Assembly: GCF_018446385.1 (NCBI RefSeq)
Contig: NC_055988.1
Location: 63,575,788 to 63,639,787 of the forward strand
DNA from: Zingiber officinale
Taxonomy: Eukaryota > Streptophyta > Magnoliopsida > Zingiberales > Zingiberaceae
DNA: 64,000 nucleotides
Reading direction: 5' to 3'
Shown: positions 42,213-53,410 of the stretch, piece by piece
Layout of the letters: each line of letters starts with the position of its first letter
Position numbering within the stretch: position 1 is the stretch's first letter
Translations under genes and position numbers: made by a program
Notes under the pieces: generated by a model
Database searches by the model: none
Told to the model about the DNA's origin: nothing
Seen by the model: only the letters and a program-made list of their open reading frames with translations

Positions 42213-43934
42213 TTACTTCTTTTTTCTCAATTTTTTTTCTCTCAACTTCTTTTTCTCTCTTATTTTCATTTTCTTTTTTTTTAATCTCAACTGGTCCTTC
42301 ATAACTTGTCTTGGAGTCAATGGTACAAGAATAATAAGTTGTCCCTTCATAGTACAAGTATACCTATTTGTGAGACCATCATGTGTTACCTTTCGATTGA
42401 ATTGCCAAGGTCTCCCCAACAATAGATGGCATGCATGCATGGGAACCACGTCACACAATAGCTCATCTTCATATTTGCCGATGGAAATTGCTACCAAGAC
42501 TTGTTTTGTTACCTTGATTTCTCTGCAATCGTTTAGCCACTGGAGGCGATAAGGTCGCGGATGTTTCTGAGTTGGTAGTGATAATTTCTCCACCAAATCA
42601 GTACTTGCCACATTGGTGCAACTCTCCCCATCAATAATGTCACTGCAAACCTTGTTATTGACAAAGCAACGGGTATGAAACAAGTTTTCCCTTTGATTAC
42701 CTTCCTCCGCCTTAGCTTGTAAATTGAGAACTCGTCGGGCCACCAATAAGTCTTCGATAACAGCATGTTGTTCATCATCACTGTCCTCTTTTTGTGGCAC
42801 TTCTTCAACTATTTCATCCTCATCTTCCGACTCAAGTTCACCTTGGGCGTTTATTACCATCACCCTTTTGTTTACACATTGACTAGCTATATGACCATGC
42901 CCTTGACATTTAAAACACTTGATATCACGAGTTTTGGAGGAAATGGGCTCGCGATTACCTTGAGTAGTAGATGGTGTAGGTTTGGGCTTCTTGAAGGGTT
43001 CAAACTTTGGCTTATTTTGAGGTTGTTCCTCCTTTCTTGGAGTTATCCGCCATGTGGCGTGAGTAGTCATTGGTTGTCCCTTCCTAGCCAATCCTCTCCT
43101 CTTGAGTTGTTCTTCCACTTTTTGTGCTTGGTGGACCATGTCCGACGGCTCAACATAATGCTGCAATTCAACAATATCAGCAATTTCTAGGTTTAAGCCA
43201 TGTAAAAACCTGGCCATAGTGGCTTCCCGATCTTCATTGACATTAGCTCGGATCATGGACAACTCCATGTTCTTGAAATATTCATCCACACTTTTGGAGC
43301 CTTGAGATAACCTTTGAAGCCGCTGATATAAGCTTTTATAATAATGGTTGGGTACAAACCTCCTTCTCATGAGTACTTTCATCTCCTCCCAAGAGGATAC
43401 AGGTTGCTCTCTATTCCTTCTCTGAGTCATCACGACTTGATCCCACCAAACAATAGCGTAATCAGTGAATTCAATGGCAACTAACTTTACCTTTTTAAAC
43501 TCTGAGAATTCATGACAATCAAATACCATTTCCATCTTAGTTTCCCATTCCAAGTAAGCTTCTGGGTCATTTCTCCCTTGGAAGGTTGGAATCTTCATCT
43601 TAATCCCTCCTAAATCATTATTTCTTCTAGTTCCGTTTCTGTCTCCTCGATATCCAATCCTGCTCCGATTGTAGCTTTTCTCATCAAAGTCTTCCACAAT
43701 AACCTCTTCATCTTATTCGACATCAATCCCTTGCACATGTGTTCGTTGTGGCCTAGTAATACGGTCTTGTTGATGTCTTCTTGGTGTCCCATCCTCCACC
43801 CGATCTAACCTCTCATGGATAGATTCTAATTCCGCCCTCATCATCCGCTGCTTCTCCCCCATCAATGCTTGCAATTGCAGGTTTAGAAGTGGCCTAGGCC
43901 CCTCATTTGCTTCATCCTCCTGGTTGTTGGACAT
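42213..43934 (-). pseudogene. Element D gag-protease (one nonsense codon)
   Basis: The ATG at 43934 begins MSNNQEDEANEGPRP with a coiled coil. One TAA near 43713 interrupts the frame, which then continues (42213-43697): IKMKIPTFQGRNDPEAYLEW, MKVLMRRRFVPNHYYKSLYQ, REATMARFLHGLNLEIADIV, the intact zinc knuckle CFKCQGHGHIASQC and the protease as DIIDGESCTNVASTDLVEKL. Gly to Glu follows the catalytic Asp (IDGE against IDGG in C), which would probably weaken or abolish protease. HLLLGRPWQFNRKVTHDG and a Lys-rich tail close the frame. Confidence 0.9.
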
Positions 43935-44315
43935 GGCTGCAAAATGAAAGAAAAACCTCGCAAGAACTCAACTCACGTTTGGGTGGTAGCTCTCAATTGA
44001 TGATGTCGCTTAGTTCTTAAGCAAACTCTAGAACAAATCAGAATATCACGTAGCAATTTAAAAGATACCACCGAAACTTATAAAGGTAGAATTTTTAAGA
44101 GAAAATGAAAGAGTAGAAGTTTGAGAGTAAGGAAAACAAGAAAGGGATTGTTGAAGACAATTTACTTCGATTCGCACAAGCAGTTTTTTTTTCTGCGCTT
44201 TCTTCTTCTTTTTTTTTTGTCTTTTCGTTGCGCACTCTTTTTTTCTTGATTTTTTTTTTTTTGCTTTAAGTTGAACAACAAGTAAAGATAGATTTGCACT
44301 TGCCTTTGAACCGAA

Positions 44316-44327
44316 GCTCTGATACCA
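44316..44327 (-). other. Element D tRNA-Met primer-binding site
   Basis: The minus strand reads TGGTATCAGAGC two bases after the 5' LTR end TATCA. Confidence 0.9.
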
Positions 44328-44329
44328 GA

Positions 44330-45011
44330 TGATACGAACCCCACCAATAAATGTGATTGAACCCGAAACAAAGGTGGATAGAACCCCAAGAACTAAACGA
44401 CAAGAGTATGAGCCTTGACCCATAACCAAGAATTGGCACGAACCAAGCCTACGAAGGAAAGAAACATCACACCTAGGGGTAATAAGTTTTGATGGGTTGA
44501 ACGCCACGAGAGTAGACTCGATAAGTTCAGTAAGTTCTTTCAAGAACTACGAGAGCACACAATCTCACCAAAAACTAAGTTGCTTCATACTAAGATGTCC
44601 CTCCCTTATATAAGGGGAGTGAACAAGGAAAAATACAAGATAAGTACATGCACAATTAGAGTCCAAATGTTGCATGCCTCATGCAAGCTATCTAGAAACC
44701 CAAAACAAAATAAATACATGCACAATTAGAGTCCCAAGTCGCATGCTTCATTAAACAATCTAAAATACTTAAGTCTTCATGCATGAACGAGTTCCCATGC
44801 TTCGCATGCTTATTAGCGTTCTTCCGTTAAGCGCGGTCAATCATGGATGGTTATGCCCGATTATGTGGATTAGGCCACGACTAGTAGTTGCGATTATCTT
44901 GGTTTCTCCTTGCTCATAGTCCTCCCAATGTTTTTTGATTAGCCCATTTAGTACTTCCTTAAAACGCTTTACCCGTAGTCTTGTAATTGGGCCTTCTGGA
45001 AGTGATAAATG
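44330..45011 (-). repeat. Element D 5' LTR
   Basis: About 682 bp. The inner 535 bp match the 3' LTR. The outer 147 bp encode, on the minus strand, EGPITRLRVKRFKEVLNGLI, similar to the LTR-encoded tail of element C. A TTATATAA box lies at 44606-44613. The outer end lacks a clear TG/CA terminus. Confidence 0.8.
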
Positions 45012-45016
45012 ATCTC

Positions 45017-45563
45017 TCCTATCTTCAGCCCTTGGGCATACATCAGTCTCCTTTTATATCGTCAATTGTCTCGAGATTACATATCTATAGTAATGTGGAT
45101 TGGGCAAGTTCTCCTGAAGAGAGATGCTCTACTAGTGGATATGAAATATTTCTTAGATGAAATCTTATCTCATGGAATTCGAAAAAGCAACCTATGATAT
45201 CTTGTTTAAGTACTGAGGTAGAATATAAAGCTATAGCAAATACAACGTCTAAAATTATTTGGTATCAATCACTTCTCTCTGAACTTCATCTTGCATCAAA
45301 TATTACACTAAAAATTTAGTGTGATAATATTGGAGCAATATATCTCACAACAAATCCAATTTTTCATACTCGTCATATGAAAATTGATTTTCATTTTGTT
45401 CGAGAGCGTGTAACGACTTAATAATTATCAGTTTCTTTTATTTCTACAGAGGATCAAATTGCAGATATTTTTACTAAGTTATTATTTAAATAATGTTTCA
45501 ACAAGCTAACAAGCAAACTCAATGTCAGAGATCTCCCGTTAAATTTATCGCAAGGGGAGGGGG
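45017..45563 (+). pseudogene. Old copia pol relic, right part, with polypurine tract
   Basis: Continues the frame broken at 38982. RNase H words are visible: [58 protein letters not shown] and the C-terminal ADIFTK. Several stops and one frameshift are present. The purine run AAGGGGAGGGGG at 45552-45563 directly precedes an LTR start TGTAAAAG, as expected for the end of a copia internal region. Confidence 0.85.
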
Positions 45564-46520
45564 TGTAAAAGAAAATCATTCAATATGATTACATAAAAAT
45601 AAAATTAAAACTTATTAATTATTCCTTTAGTTTATTACTCTCTCGATTGATGTAGTTTTATAATATTTTCTTTATTTATTACTCTGTTAGTTGACGGAGT
45701 CTATTTATAAATTGTTCCTTTATAGATAAACTAACACCCTGTTTGGAATCCTATGGAATTGAATTCCTATGGTAATTGGAATTCAATTCCATAGTTTGGA
45801 ATGAATTTTTAAGATGGATTTGATATGGAATTCAATTCCAATTCCAATTCCATTCAAAACGTGAACAGTAAATCATACCTCAAATGATTAGATTTGGATA
45901 GGGAATTTACCATGAACAACTAAAATTACTTAATTACCCTTTTAACTTAAAATCCTTTTTTCCATCTGCCGACTCTCTTATTTTCTCCTGTCTTTCTCCC
46001 GTGCACCGTTTCTCCTTGCGCCGAAAACTTCTCCTTGCACTGTTTCTCCCGTGCGCCACCTTCTTCATACTGCTGTCTTAACTGTGCGATCCCTTCTTCC
46101 TATTCTCTAATACTTAACTTGATTATTAAATGGTTAGTTATGAGGATAAAATGGTAAATGTATAAGAATGGAATTCAATTCAAATAGATTCCAAATTAAG
46201 GAATTTAATTCAATTCTATTATTCACTAATTCATTCCAAACATAGGAATTAAATTCAATTCAGAATTCAATTCATAATAGAATTCAATTCAATTCCTTCA
46301 CTTAAATTGTTTCCAAACAGGGTGTTAGTAATCAACAATTTTATTATTTAATCTTATTTTTGTCCAATCAATTGTATCTTTCAATCTATAGTTCCACTCA
46401 GCCTTTCTTTCCTAATTTTCTTTTCTTCTATAATTTCATGCTTCATAGTTATTCTATTTTTCTCTTCGCTATATAGCTTCTCCTCGGTCATGTAGATAGA
46501 TTATGGTGTTGTTAACAATG
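45564..46520 (+). repeat. Old copia 3' LTR (end uncertain), carrying a MITE
   Basis: Starts TGTAAAAGAAAATC after the polypurine tract; a possible TTTATAAA box lies near 45705. A MITE interrupts it. The right end is not clear; TTAACA at 46512-46517 is a candidate. Confidence 0.5.
45730..46329. mobile_element. MITE with ACTAACACCCTGTTTGGAA terminal repeats
   Basis: Perfect 19-bp inverted ends: ACTAACACCCTGTTTGGAA at the left and its complement at the right. About 600 bp long, AT-rich and full of GGAATTCAATTCC-type palindromes, with no coding frame. The CCTGTTTGG end is typical of Tourist/Harbinger-like or hAT-like MITEs. A target duplication cannot be told apart from the inverted ends, so the superfamily is open. 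Confidence 0.85.
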
Positions 46521-46539
46521 TAGGCTCCACCTCTCTTCC

Positions 46540-46990
46540 TCTTTGTAGCAAAAGGTGAAATCCTCGCCCCCAGGGCCCCCACCGATCGGACCCACGGTCA
46601 TTGTGAGAGAGGTAAATCTCAGCACCCGAACTAACATGGCTCTCTTCCTCTGTTTTAAAGAGGAGGGAGGGTTGTTAGAGATTTAGTACTTAAAAGCTCC
46701 CTTTTCCTTTATTTTTTTTTTAATATGATCTTTAGAGTTATATTCTATTATTGAGGTTCTGATTGAACAAGATCGTCGAGCTCGGTGCCGATTGCTTTCC
46801 CGCTGGTGCTGTATATAGCTAGTTCTTCGAACACTGCTCAAGGTTTTATTTTATCGATCGATGCATAACGGAAAAGGAGCTACATAAGCTCATCAATTCA
46901 CACCAAATTAAGAGTGCAAAACAAGGAGAAGGCGGCTAGCGCGGTTATGTAGCTAGCAAAGTAGCTAATTATTTATGCGGCCTCGCTTCT
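46540..46990. other. Spacer downstream of the lectin gene
   Basis: A short GC-rich stretch (46560-46640, CCCCCAGGGCCCCCACC) followed by mixed sequence. No gene or terminal repeat is recognised. Confidence 0.35.
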
Positions 46991-46997
46991 CACTCGT

Positions 46998-47003
46998 TTT
47001 ATT
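46998..47003 (-). terminator. Polyadenylation signal of the lectin gene
   Basis: AATAAA on the minus strand, about 45 bp after the lectin stop codon. Confidence 0.5.
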
Positions 47004-47048
47004 TGTTCAACATAAAAGTGATCAGCGGCTCGTCGTGGAGCCGATCAG

Positions 47049-47558
47049 TTAATTATTGATCACCATGGCGATCTTCCGGTTCTGGGGCTCGTCACCCTCC
47101 GGCACGACCACCACCATGGCGGCGGAAGTGTCGTTCCGGCCGTGCTCGACGACCACGACGCCTTTGGAGTTGGCGGTGTTGGTGCCGGTGGCCCAGCTGG
47201 GGCAGCCGTAGATGACGACGTTGCGGTCGCGCTGTAGGATGAGAACGAAGTGGCCTTGCTGTCCGCCGGTGTTGCTCGCCCAAATGGCGTTGTTGTTGCT
47301 GTAGATGACGAGGTTGCCGTCGTTCTGCATGCGGAGGATGCAGTTGTAGCCGCGGTTGTAGGTGCCGGAGGACCAGACCGCCCGGCCGTAGTCGTAGAGC
47401 ACGAGGTTGCAGTCGGACTGCATGGTGAGGCTGTAACTGCCTTGGGTGAGGGACTGGCCGCTGTACAGCGTGTCGCCAGAGTAGAGAACGTTGTCGGCCA
47501 TTGAGGAAGGCAGGAGGAAGCCGAGGAGAAAAGCGGAAAGGATGACGAGGCCAGCCAT
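47049..47558 (-). CDS. GNA-type mannose-binding lectin
   Basis: Complete single-exon gene of 169 residues. Residues 1-21 form a signal peptide (MAGLVILSAFLLGFLLPSSMA), so the protein enters the secretory path, with vacuolar or extracellular deposition. The monocot mannose-binding (bulb-lectin) domain follows. All three mannose-site motifs QxDxNxVxY are intact: QSDCNLVLY (47-55), QNDGNLVIY (78-86) and QRDRNVVIY (109-117). Cys50 and Cys73 form the expected disulphide. A C-terminal extension of about 45 residues (from GTNTANSKG) is probably a propeptide, removed in this family to give the mature ~110-residue subunit. Such lectins act in storage and defence. It is GC-rich compared with the surrounding repeats. 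Long frames on the other strand and in another frame are shadows. Confidence 0.96.
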   Translation of the reverse strand: MAGLVILSAFLLGFLLPSSMADNVLYSGDTLYSGQSLTQGSYSLTMQSDCNLVLYDYGRAVWSSGTYNRGYNCILRMQNDGNLVIYSNNNAIWASNTGGQQGHFVLILQRDRNVVIYGCPSWATGTNTANSKGVVVVEHGRNDTSAAMVVVVPEGDEPQNRKIAMVINN

Positions 47559-47616
47559 GCTGATCAGTCTTATCGAGTGAAGGTTGCCTGATCAAGATTT
47601 GCAACTTGATCGCTTC

Positions 47617-47624
47617 TATTTATA
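47617..47624 (-). promoter_or_regulatory. TATA box of the lectin gene
   Basis: The minus strand reads CTATAAATAG, 59-66 bp upstream of the ATG, implying a very short 5' leader of about 30 bases. Confidence 0.75.
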
Positions 47625-47649
47625 GACGGCGAGGAGGTAAATTGAAGGG

Positions 47650-48580
47650 CCGTGAGACACAATTAAATCGTTCTTGAGTTTACTCTTTTAACAATATATA
47701 TTTTTATAATTCAGATATTCGGGCTTCGGTCGAACAAATGTTTTTTTTTTAAATGCTTGATTTTAATATTTTAAAAAATTAAGTGTGCGGATATTATTCT
47801 TATATTTAATATTTAAAAACTCCTACGTATCTAAAAATATACAATAAGCAGTAAGAAACGCCGGCAACTTCAGATCAATTATATATATAATCAGAAAAAT
47901 ATCTTTAAAAAACTTGGCGATGCGCATCCGCTGGTCCTTTCATGTGCCAGCTCACTGGCCCTGCAGGAGACAGCTATTCAACAATCATGCACGCATTTCC
48001 GTTTCCTTGTTTACTGATAAGGAGAGGTTCTTTACCTATATGATAATTTTATCCGAATTTAATAAAAAATTTAATATCCTATTCGGATGGTGAAAAATAC
48101 AGAGGAAATACTTAGACTCAACTAAATTATTAAGCATTTAGATATATGAATATTTTTGAGTTTGGATATGGAGGTTTATATTTTGAGTCCATTTTCTTTC
48201 TTAAAAATAATTAATTTATCTTTTTATCTTGAACGTATCTGTTTGTTTTTAAAAATTATATATAGTAATAAAATGATAGGTAAATATAGAGATATCTAAT
48301 ACTCGAATGGATATAAAAATAAGGGATATTAATAAAAGTTAAATATTTGATGTATATGAGATGGATCATTATAGATAGAAATGAATAAAAAAGATATAAA
48401 ATTTGACTTAAATTCTACCGATTGTCATTTTATACACAGATTAATCATGATGATAAAAGATGAATACATTCGTCCCTAGTATTTCCTTCAATTCGTCCAG
48501 TATCAATACGGAGGAGGTAAATCATGAACGATTACTAGTCTTTTGAATAGTAAATAACATATATATATAAGGGAGACATT
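47650..48580. other. Lectin upstream region, AT-rich
   Basis: Non-coding AT-rich DNA up to the TRIM-like element. It is the likely promoter region of the lectin, but no specific cis-element can be assigned. Confidence 0.4.
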
Positions 48581-48586
48581 TACCTC

Positions 48587-49825
48587 TGTTGGGGTTTTAT
48601 CAAAGTCTCATATTAGAAATATTTGGTAAAGATCATAGGATTAAAAGGATACATGATATCTCCATTGGCATGAGGCATTTTGGGTATAACCCAAGAACAA
48701 AGCCATGAGGACCAATGCCCCAAGTGGACAATATCATGCCATTGTGCAGATATATAGACATCTTTTTGTACAACAAATGGTATCAGAGTCATGGTCCAAA
48801 TCAGATATCATGTGGGGTGGTCTTGAACGAAGTTAAGGGGAGGCTCGAAGTAGGTCAAGATGATCGGATGTTCGCAAGGAACCCGGAGTAGGTCAAGGTG
48901 ACCAGATGCTTGCGGGAAGGCCTCGAGCAGGTCAGGATGATCATATACTTACGGTGAAGCAAGTAGGTCAGGGTGACCGGATGCTCGCGGATAGGCCCGA
49001 AGTAGGTCAAGATTGACCGGATCCAGCAACTTACGGGGAAGCCCAGAACAGGTCAGGATGACCGAATACTTATGGGAAAGGCCCCGAAGCAGGTCAGGAT
49101 GACCGAATACTTATGGGAAAGGCCCCGAAGCAGGTCAGGATGACCGGATGCTCGCGGAGAGGCCTAGTGCAGGTCAGGATGATTGGATACTTACGGGGAG
49201 GCCTGGAGCAAGTCAAGGTGACCGGATACTTGCAGTGAGACAAGTAGGTCAGGATAACGGGATGCTCGTAGGAAGGCCTGAAGCAGGTCAAGGTGACCAC
49301 GGAGTAGGTCAAGGTGACCACGGAGTAGGTCAAGGGATGCTCTCACGGATAGACCCGAAGTAAGATCACGATTGACCGGATACTCGCGGGGAGGCCTGGG
49401 GCAGGTCAGGATAACTAAATGCTTGCGAGGAGGCTTAGAGCAGGTCAGGATGACTAGATGCTCGCGGGGAGGCGAGTAGGTCAAGGTGACTGGATGCTCG
49501 CAGGGAGGTCCGGAGTAGATCAAGGTGATCAGGTGTGGATGCTTGCGGGGAGGCCCATAGCAGATCAGAGTGACCAAATGCTCGCGGAAAAGTCCGGACC
49601 ATGAGAGTAATTGTGGTCCTTCGTTTATGGGAGGATTGTTGGGGTTCAATCAAAGTCTCAAATTGGAAAGATTTGGTAAAAATCATGGGGTTAAAAGTAT
49701 GCATGATATCTCTATTGACATGAAGTCTTTTGGGTAGAATCCAAGAGCTAAGCCATGAGGACCTAAATCAAAAGTGAATAATATCATATCATTGTCGAGA
49801 TATGTGGACATCCTTTTACATAATA
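48587..49825 (+). mobile_element. TRIM-like mini LTR element with internal tandem repeats
   Basis: Two direct repeats of about 190 bp begin TGTTGGGGTT (48587-48775 and 49637-about 49825) and share GATATCTC, AGCCATGAGGACC and AATATCAT. The first is followed after two bases by TGGTATCAGAG (48778-48788), a tRNA-Met primer site. The second is preceded by a purine run, TATGGGAGGA. The interior has no gag or pol and consists of GGTCAGGATGACCGGATG repeats. It fits a terminal-repeat retrotransposon in miniature. No target duplication was found. Confidence 0.78.
48800..49600. repeat. Tandem repeats inside the TRIM-like element (41-bp core unit)
   Basis: Two exact 41-bp units lie at 49050-49090 and 49091-49131. 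Around them about 16 diverged units of 40-55 bp share AGGTCARGRTGACC, GGATGCTCGCGG and GAGGCC words. Open minus-strand frames with PREHPVTLTC-type repeats are artefacts of this array. Confidence 0.85.
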
Positions 49826-50040
49826 ATTTTGGCTATGCTGAAATTCGAATCCCTGAACCTATGATGACAATATCTTATACATTAACCACTAGATCGTACC
49901 AAGAAAATTATACACATATCAATCATACAACCATTCAAGGTTATCCTTGTTTAATATTCCATGATGATCCGTTTCGTCCCAAATAAACGGCATGCATCCA
50001 CTGACAAAGCAGGGGGCATGACAAAGCAGTGGGGCCAATC

Positions 50041-50150
50041 ATCCAGCCATGGTGATCAGGCGGATCGAGTGCAGGTTGCTTGATCCACATCTGCCAACTC
50101 AACCTCTTCCATCTATAGACGACGAGTTAAATTTAAATTGAAGGGGCGTA
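50041..50150 (-). pseudogene. Truncated lectin gene start (promoter, leader, first codons)
   Basis: About 110 bp match 47553-47650 of the intact lectin: CCAGCCATG, GTGATCAGGC, ATCGAGTG, AGGTTGC, the TATA region as TCTATAGACG, and AAATTGAAGGGGCG. The frame is lost directly after the ATG. It shows that a second lectin copy once stood here in the same orientation. Confidence 0.75.
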
Positions 50151-50419
50151 AAACTCGAAAAAGTCAAAAAGATTCCATAGAGAGTCCCCTCAGAGCAAAG
50201 GGGGGCGCACCGACAAGATCAGGGCGCAGATGTCCTCGAGTTTCCTCATTTCACAATAATTGTCAATATAAACATTTTTGTTTTAATTTGGGCAAAATTT
50301 GTAGACATATTGTTTATGAAATCACCACCAAGCCAAGTGCTCCCGATTTCACGATCAACTCAACTACGATTTCAGAGCCAAGAGATTGGAAGTCTTGGCT
50401 ATTGACTTATAGTTAAGTG

Positions 50420-51450
50420 ACCGTGATCAGTTTTGTAAGAAAAAAATAAAAGAGTAATCAAGTCATATAATTATGGATGACTCAAAAGCCTCTCATCATT
50501 TAATTGGAGTCTCATTTCGTAGATATTTGAATAACAATTGGACATCCTTTAACTATATCAAAGTCCCGAGACAACAATGTTGTAAGAAGGCAAGGGAAGG
50601 AGGTTAATTTTGGATAATCACCCGTGTGTTCTTAATTAAAACACATCATTTGAAAAATAATGCACTTAACTTATGGAATTATGCACTTCTTTTTAATTTA
50701 TCCTTACCGTCAATCATCAATGAATTGCATTAAAAACAATAATATTATTATGTAATACTGATTTCAGAGAACAATATTATTATAATATTATTTTTTAAAA
50801 AAATAAATATTACTGTCGTACTCAAACACTACTACTGTAATATTAATTTGTCAAAATTAAGATAATTTTAACAATACGTAAACCCTAAAATCAGTGTTAT
50901 CATAGTGTTATATTTTAAAAATTAATAATGATATTTGAAATGAATCATCATAATCGTATTAATTTTTAAAATATAATATCACAGTGATATTATACCACGT
51001 GATGTTATACTTTAAATATAATATCACTCCTCGCACTCCGTATAGTTTACCCTGTTTTACTTTCTCTAATTGTAAGATTGATTGACGAGTTTAAATATGA
51101 AGGGACGATTATGATTAAACTCAACATGATTAATTTTTATAAGAATAGGGGATGATATTCTTCATCTCCCCTAGTAAAATCTTATAATACCATGAGTTAT
51201 ATTATCTGTAAAGGGAGACCTCCACTGATGCCACTCCCGTTGAATCCGCCCTACTGAGACGAGTTTTCTAACTTTTTATCACATAAATATAATATCATAA
51301 TAGTGAATGGGAAGAACAAAATGGGAAATAAGTATATTCTTGGTAAATTTGAAAATTAGATGCATATTTTTAGGAATTATAAACGCCACATTTGATCGAT
51401 TTTGAAAAAAAAAAACTTATTTGAATATTTGAAAAATTAAAATACCAAGT
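50420..51450. other. AT-rich sequence without recognised features
   Basis: Contains AATATTATTAT-type low-complexity DNA (50730-51030). No gene or terminal repeat seen. Confidence 0.4.
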
Positions 51451-51456
51451 CATCCT

Positions 51457-51573
51457 GTCCGAGAGTTGAGGTAATGGATGCTAAAGAACGTGACGCTCTT
51501 GTTGACCGTACATGAACTCTGAGTTAGAGGGACCTGCAACCACAGCAACGTTAGTGCTGAGCCAGGGAGGGGT
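51457..51573 (+). mobile_element. Element F LTR, left part (interrupted by E)
   Basis: A TGTCCGAGAGTTGAGG start is followed by GC-richer sequence ending in GGGGT, where element E begins. Sequence with the same character resumes at 60704 (GTCCCGGTGATGG). The left boundary is a guess based on the TGTCC word. Confidence 0.45.
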
Positions 51574-53395
51574 TGTTGGATTTTTTTTCGGGCCGCAAAA
51601 ATCGCTTTTTGCGTTGCGGAAACCTCGAATCTCATGCCACCGGATCCGTGCGAAGTTATAAAACAAAATTTTTCTACGTGTACGAGTTTCTCTAACCTAG
51701 ATCTACACTAGATCTACAAAGAAAAAGAGTTTACCCTTGATGCGATGCCCTTCGCAAATCCTGCTCGTCCAAGGTTCGACGGATCTCAAGGTTGTCAAGT
51801 GTACAATCCTCTATGTGTATCCACACGAACAAATCGATGGAGAGAACCTCTAAAGATGTGCTACCAACCTTAGAGGATCAGCAATGGTGGAGGAGAGGGA
51901 GAGAAGAAAGGTAGAGAGGAAGAAGAAGGAGGTTACCAAAGCACCAAATGCTCTAATAATGTGGTCGGCCACATCAAAAGGGTTTTAAACCTCCATGGGA
52001 TACCAAGGGTCACAACTCTTGGTCTCCCTCATGAGGTGGCACACACACATAAGTGGCCTTGATGATATGGCACATCATCATTAGTTCACTTAATACCAAC
52101 TCACAAATGAGGTGGCAATGGTCAAGTCAAACTTGACATTTCATCTTCCTCTCAAGTCAAGTCAAACTTGACCACTTCTCTCCCATGGTTGATCAAATCT
52201 AACTATTGGTTCAAGTCAATTTTAATTTAATGAATCTCTATTCATTGAATTAAATTAGCTCAATGAGTCTAAGTCCAAATTAGACTCATTTAACACATGA
52301 ACCAAATTGAGTCCAATTTAATTAGTTTACTTTGGATTACTCTTAATCCAATTTGGTTCATCACATGAACTTAATCCTCTTGGTTCATCATATGAACTTA
52401 ATCTCCATCTAATTGCCCTTTGTGTGTGACCCTATAGGTTCTTGTAACGTTGGCAATGCTCCTAAACCCATTTAGAAGTATAAGTAATGAGCGGTATCTA
52501 GCAACACATCATTACTACCCAAGTTACAAGAATGTTGAGATCCAACATCACCTTGTGACTACTAATTGTGACCCCCCACAATATATGACAAGTGTCCTTC
52601 TATCCTAGACATCTAGATTGATCAATATGAGGCATAGACCGTGTCATCCTCTAATCAATCTAAATCTTGAATCCTAAGTAGACTCACTCAATGAAATGAG
52701 TTCAACATCTCATATTGACTCATTTGGGCATAGCCATGCACTTAGTAGTCTCACTCTATCAAGAATAATGATGTCACTCCCGTCATATAGGAGGGATAGA
52801 TCCCATCTACATCACTCACATCCCTCCGCATAATTTGTTACATACCCAGTAATCGCCTTTATAGTCCACCCAATTACGGGTGACGTTTGACGAAGCCAAA
52901 GTATGTAACTCCTTATGTCGAGAACCATGGTGACTTCAGGTCCAAGGACTAATAGTCATACTAATAGCCACATGAGAAAGTATATGACACTCATATAACG
53001 ATCCATGATACTTTCTCATGGCGGGTCATTCAGTATACATTCTCCAATGAATACCCATGTGTCAACTTGATATCGCCATATCCATGACTTGTGAGATCAA
53101 GTCATCGAGTTGACCTACATGCTAGTCTCGTCGCATTAACATTGTCCCTGAATGTTAATGCTTGACTAGGAATGATTAAGAGTAGTGTTCCCTATATCAT
53201 CTCACTATCGATTCAACTAATCGATTGATATAGGTAAGAACCTTCTACTTAAGGACGCTATTATACTTAATTATTTGGAACCAATACAAGTAAGTATAAT
53301 AACCATAAACAAATGCCTTTATATACATAAGAAATATGATACAATGAGTCCATACAACAATCATCAAATGATTAGCTCTAGGACTCTAACTAACA
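51574..53395 (-). repeat. Element E 3' LTR
   Basis: Matches 58891-60698 with scattered substitutions and a 12-bp duplication (CTAGATCTACA twice near 51700). Contains no gene. Confidence 0.94.
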
Positions 53396-53410
53396 ATCTC
53401 CCACTAGCAC
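53396..53410 (-). other. Element E polypurine tract
   Basis: The minus strand reads GTGCTAGTGGGAGAT directly before the 3' LTR. Confidence 0.75.

Larger units (their letters stand above)
38983..45011 (-). mobile_element. Chromovirus (Ty3/gypsy) element D (minus strand)
   Basis: Read on the minus strand: 5' LTR 45011-44330, tRNA-Met primer site, gag-protease, reverse transcriptase-RNase H, integrase, 3' LTR 39519-38983. It interrupts a copia relic: the host frame ends HGL at 38982 and resumes at 45017. Flanks are GTCTC (38978-38982) and ATCTC (45012-45016), a one-mismatch target duplication. The integrase C-terminus and the first ~145 bp of the 3' LTR are deleted. Pol has frameshifts and stops. 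Confidence 0.9.

Noticed and set aside
47092..47604. Second 170-codon minus-strand frame overlapping the lectin
   Set aside because: Arg/His/Gln-rich out-of-frame shadow of the GC-rich lectin gene.
49094..49704. Minus-strand frames with PPREHPVTLTC repeats
   Set aside because: Produced by the tandem repeats of the TRIM-like element; no start or family support.
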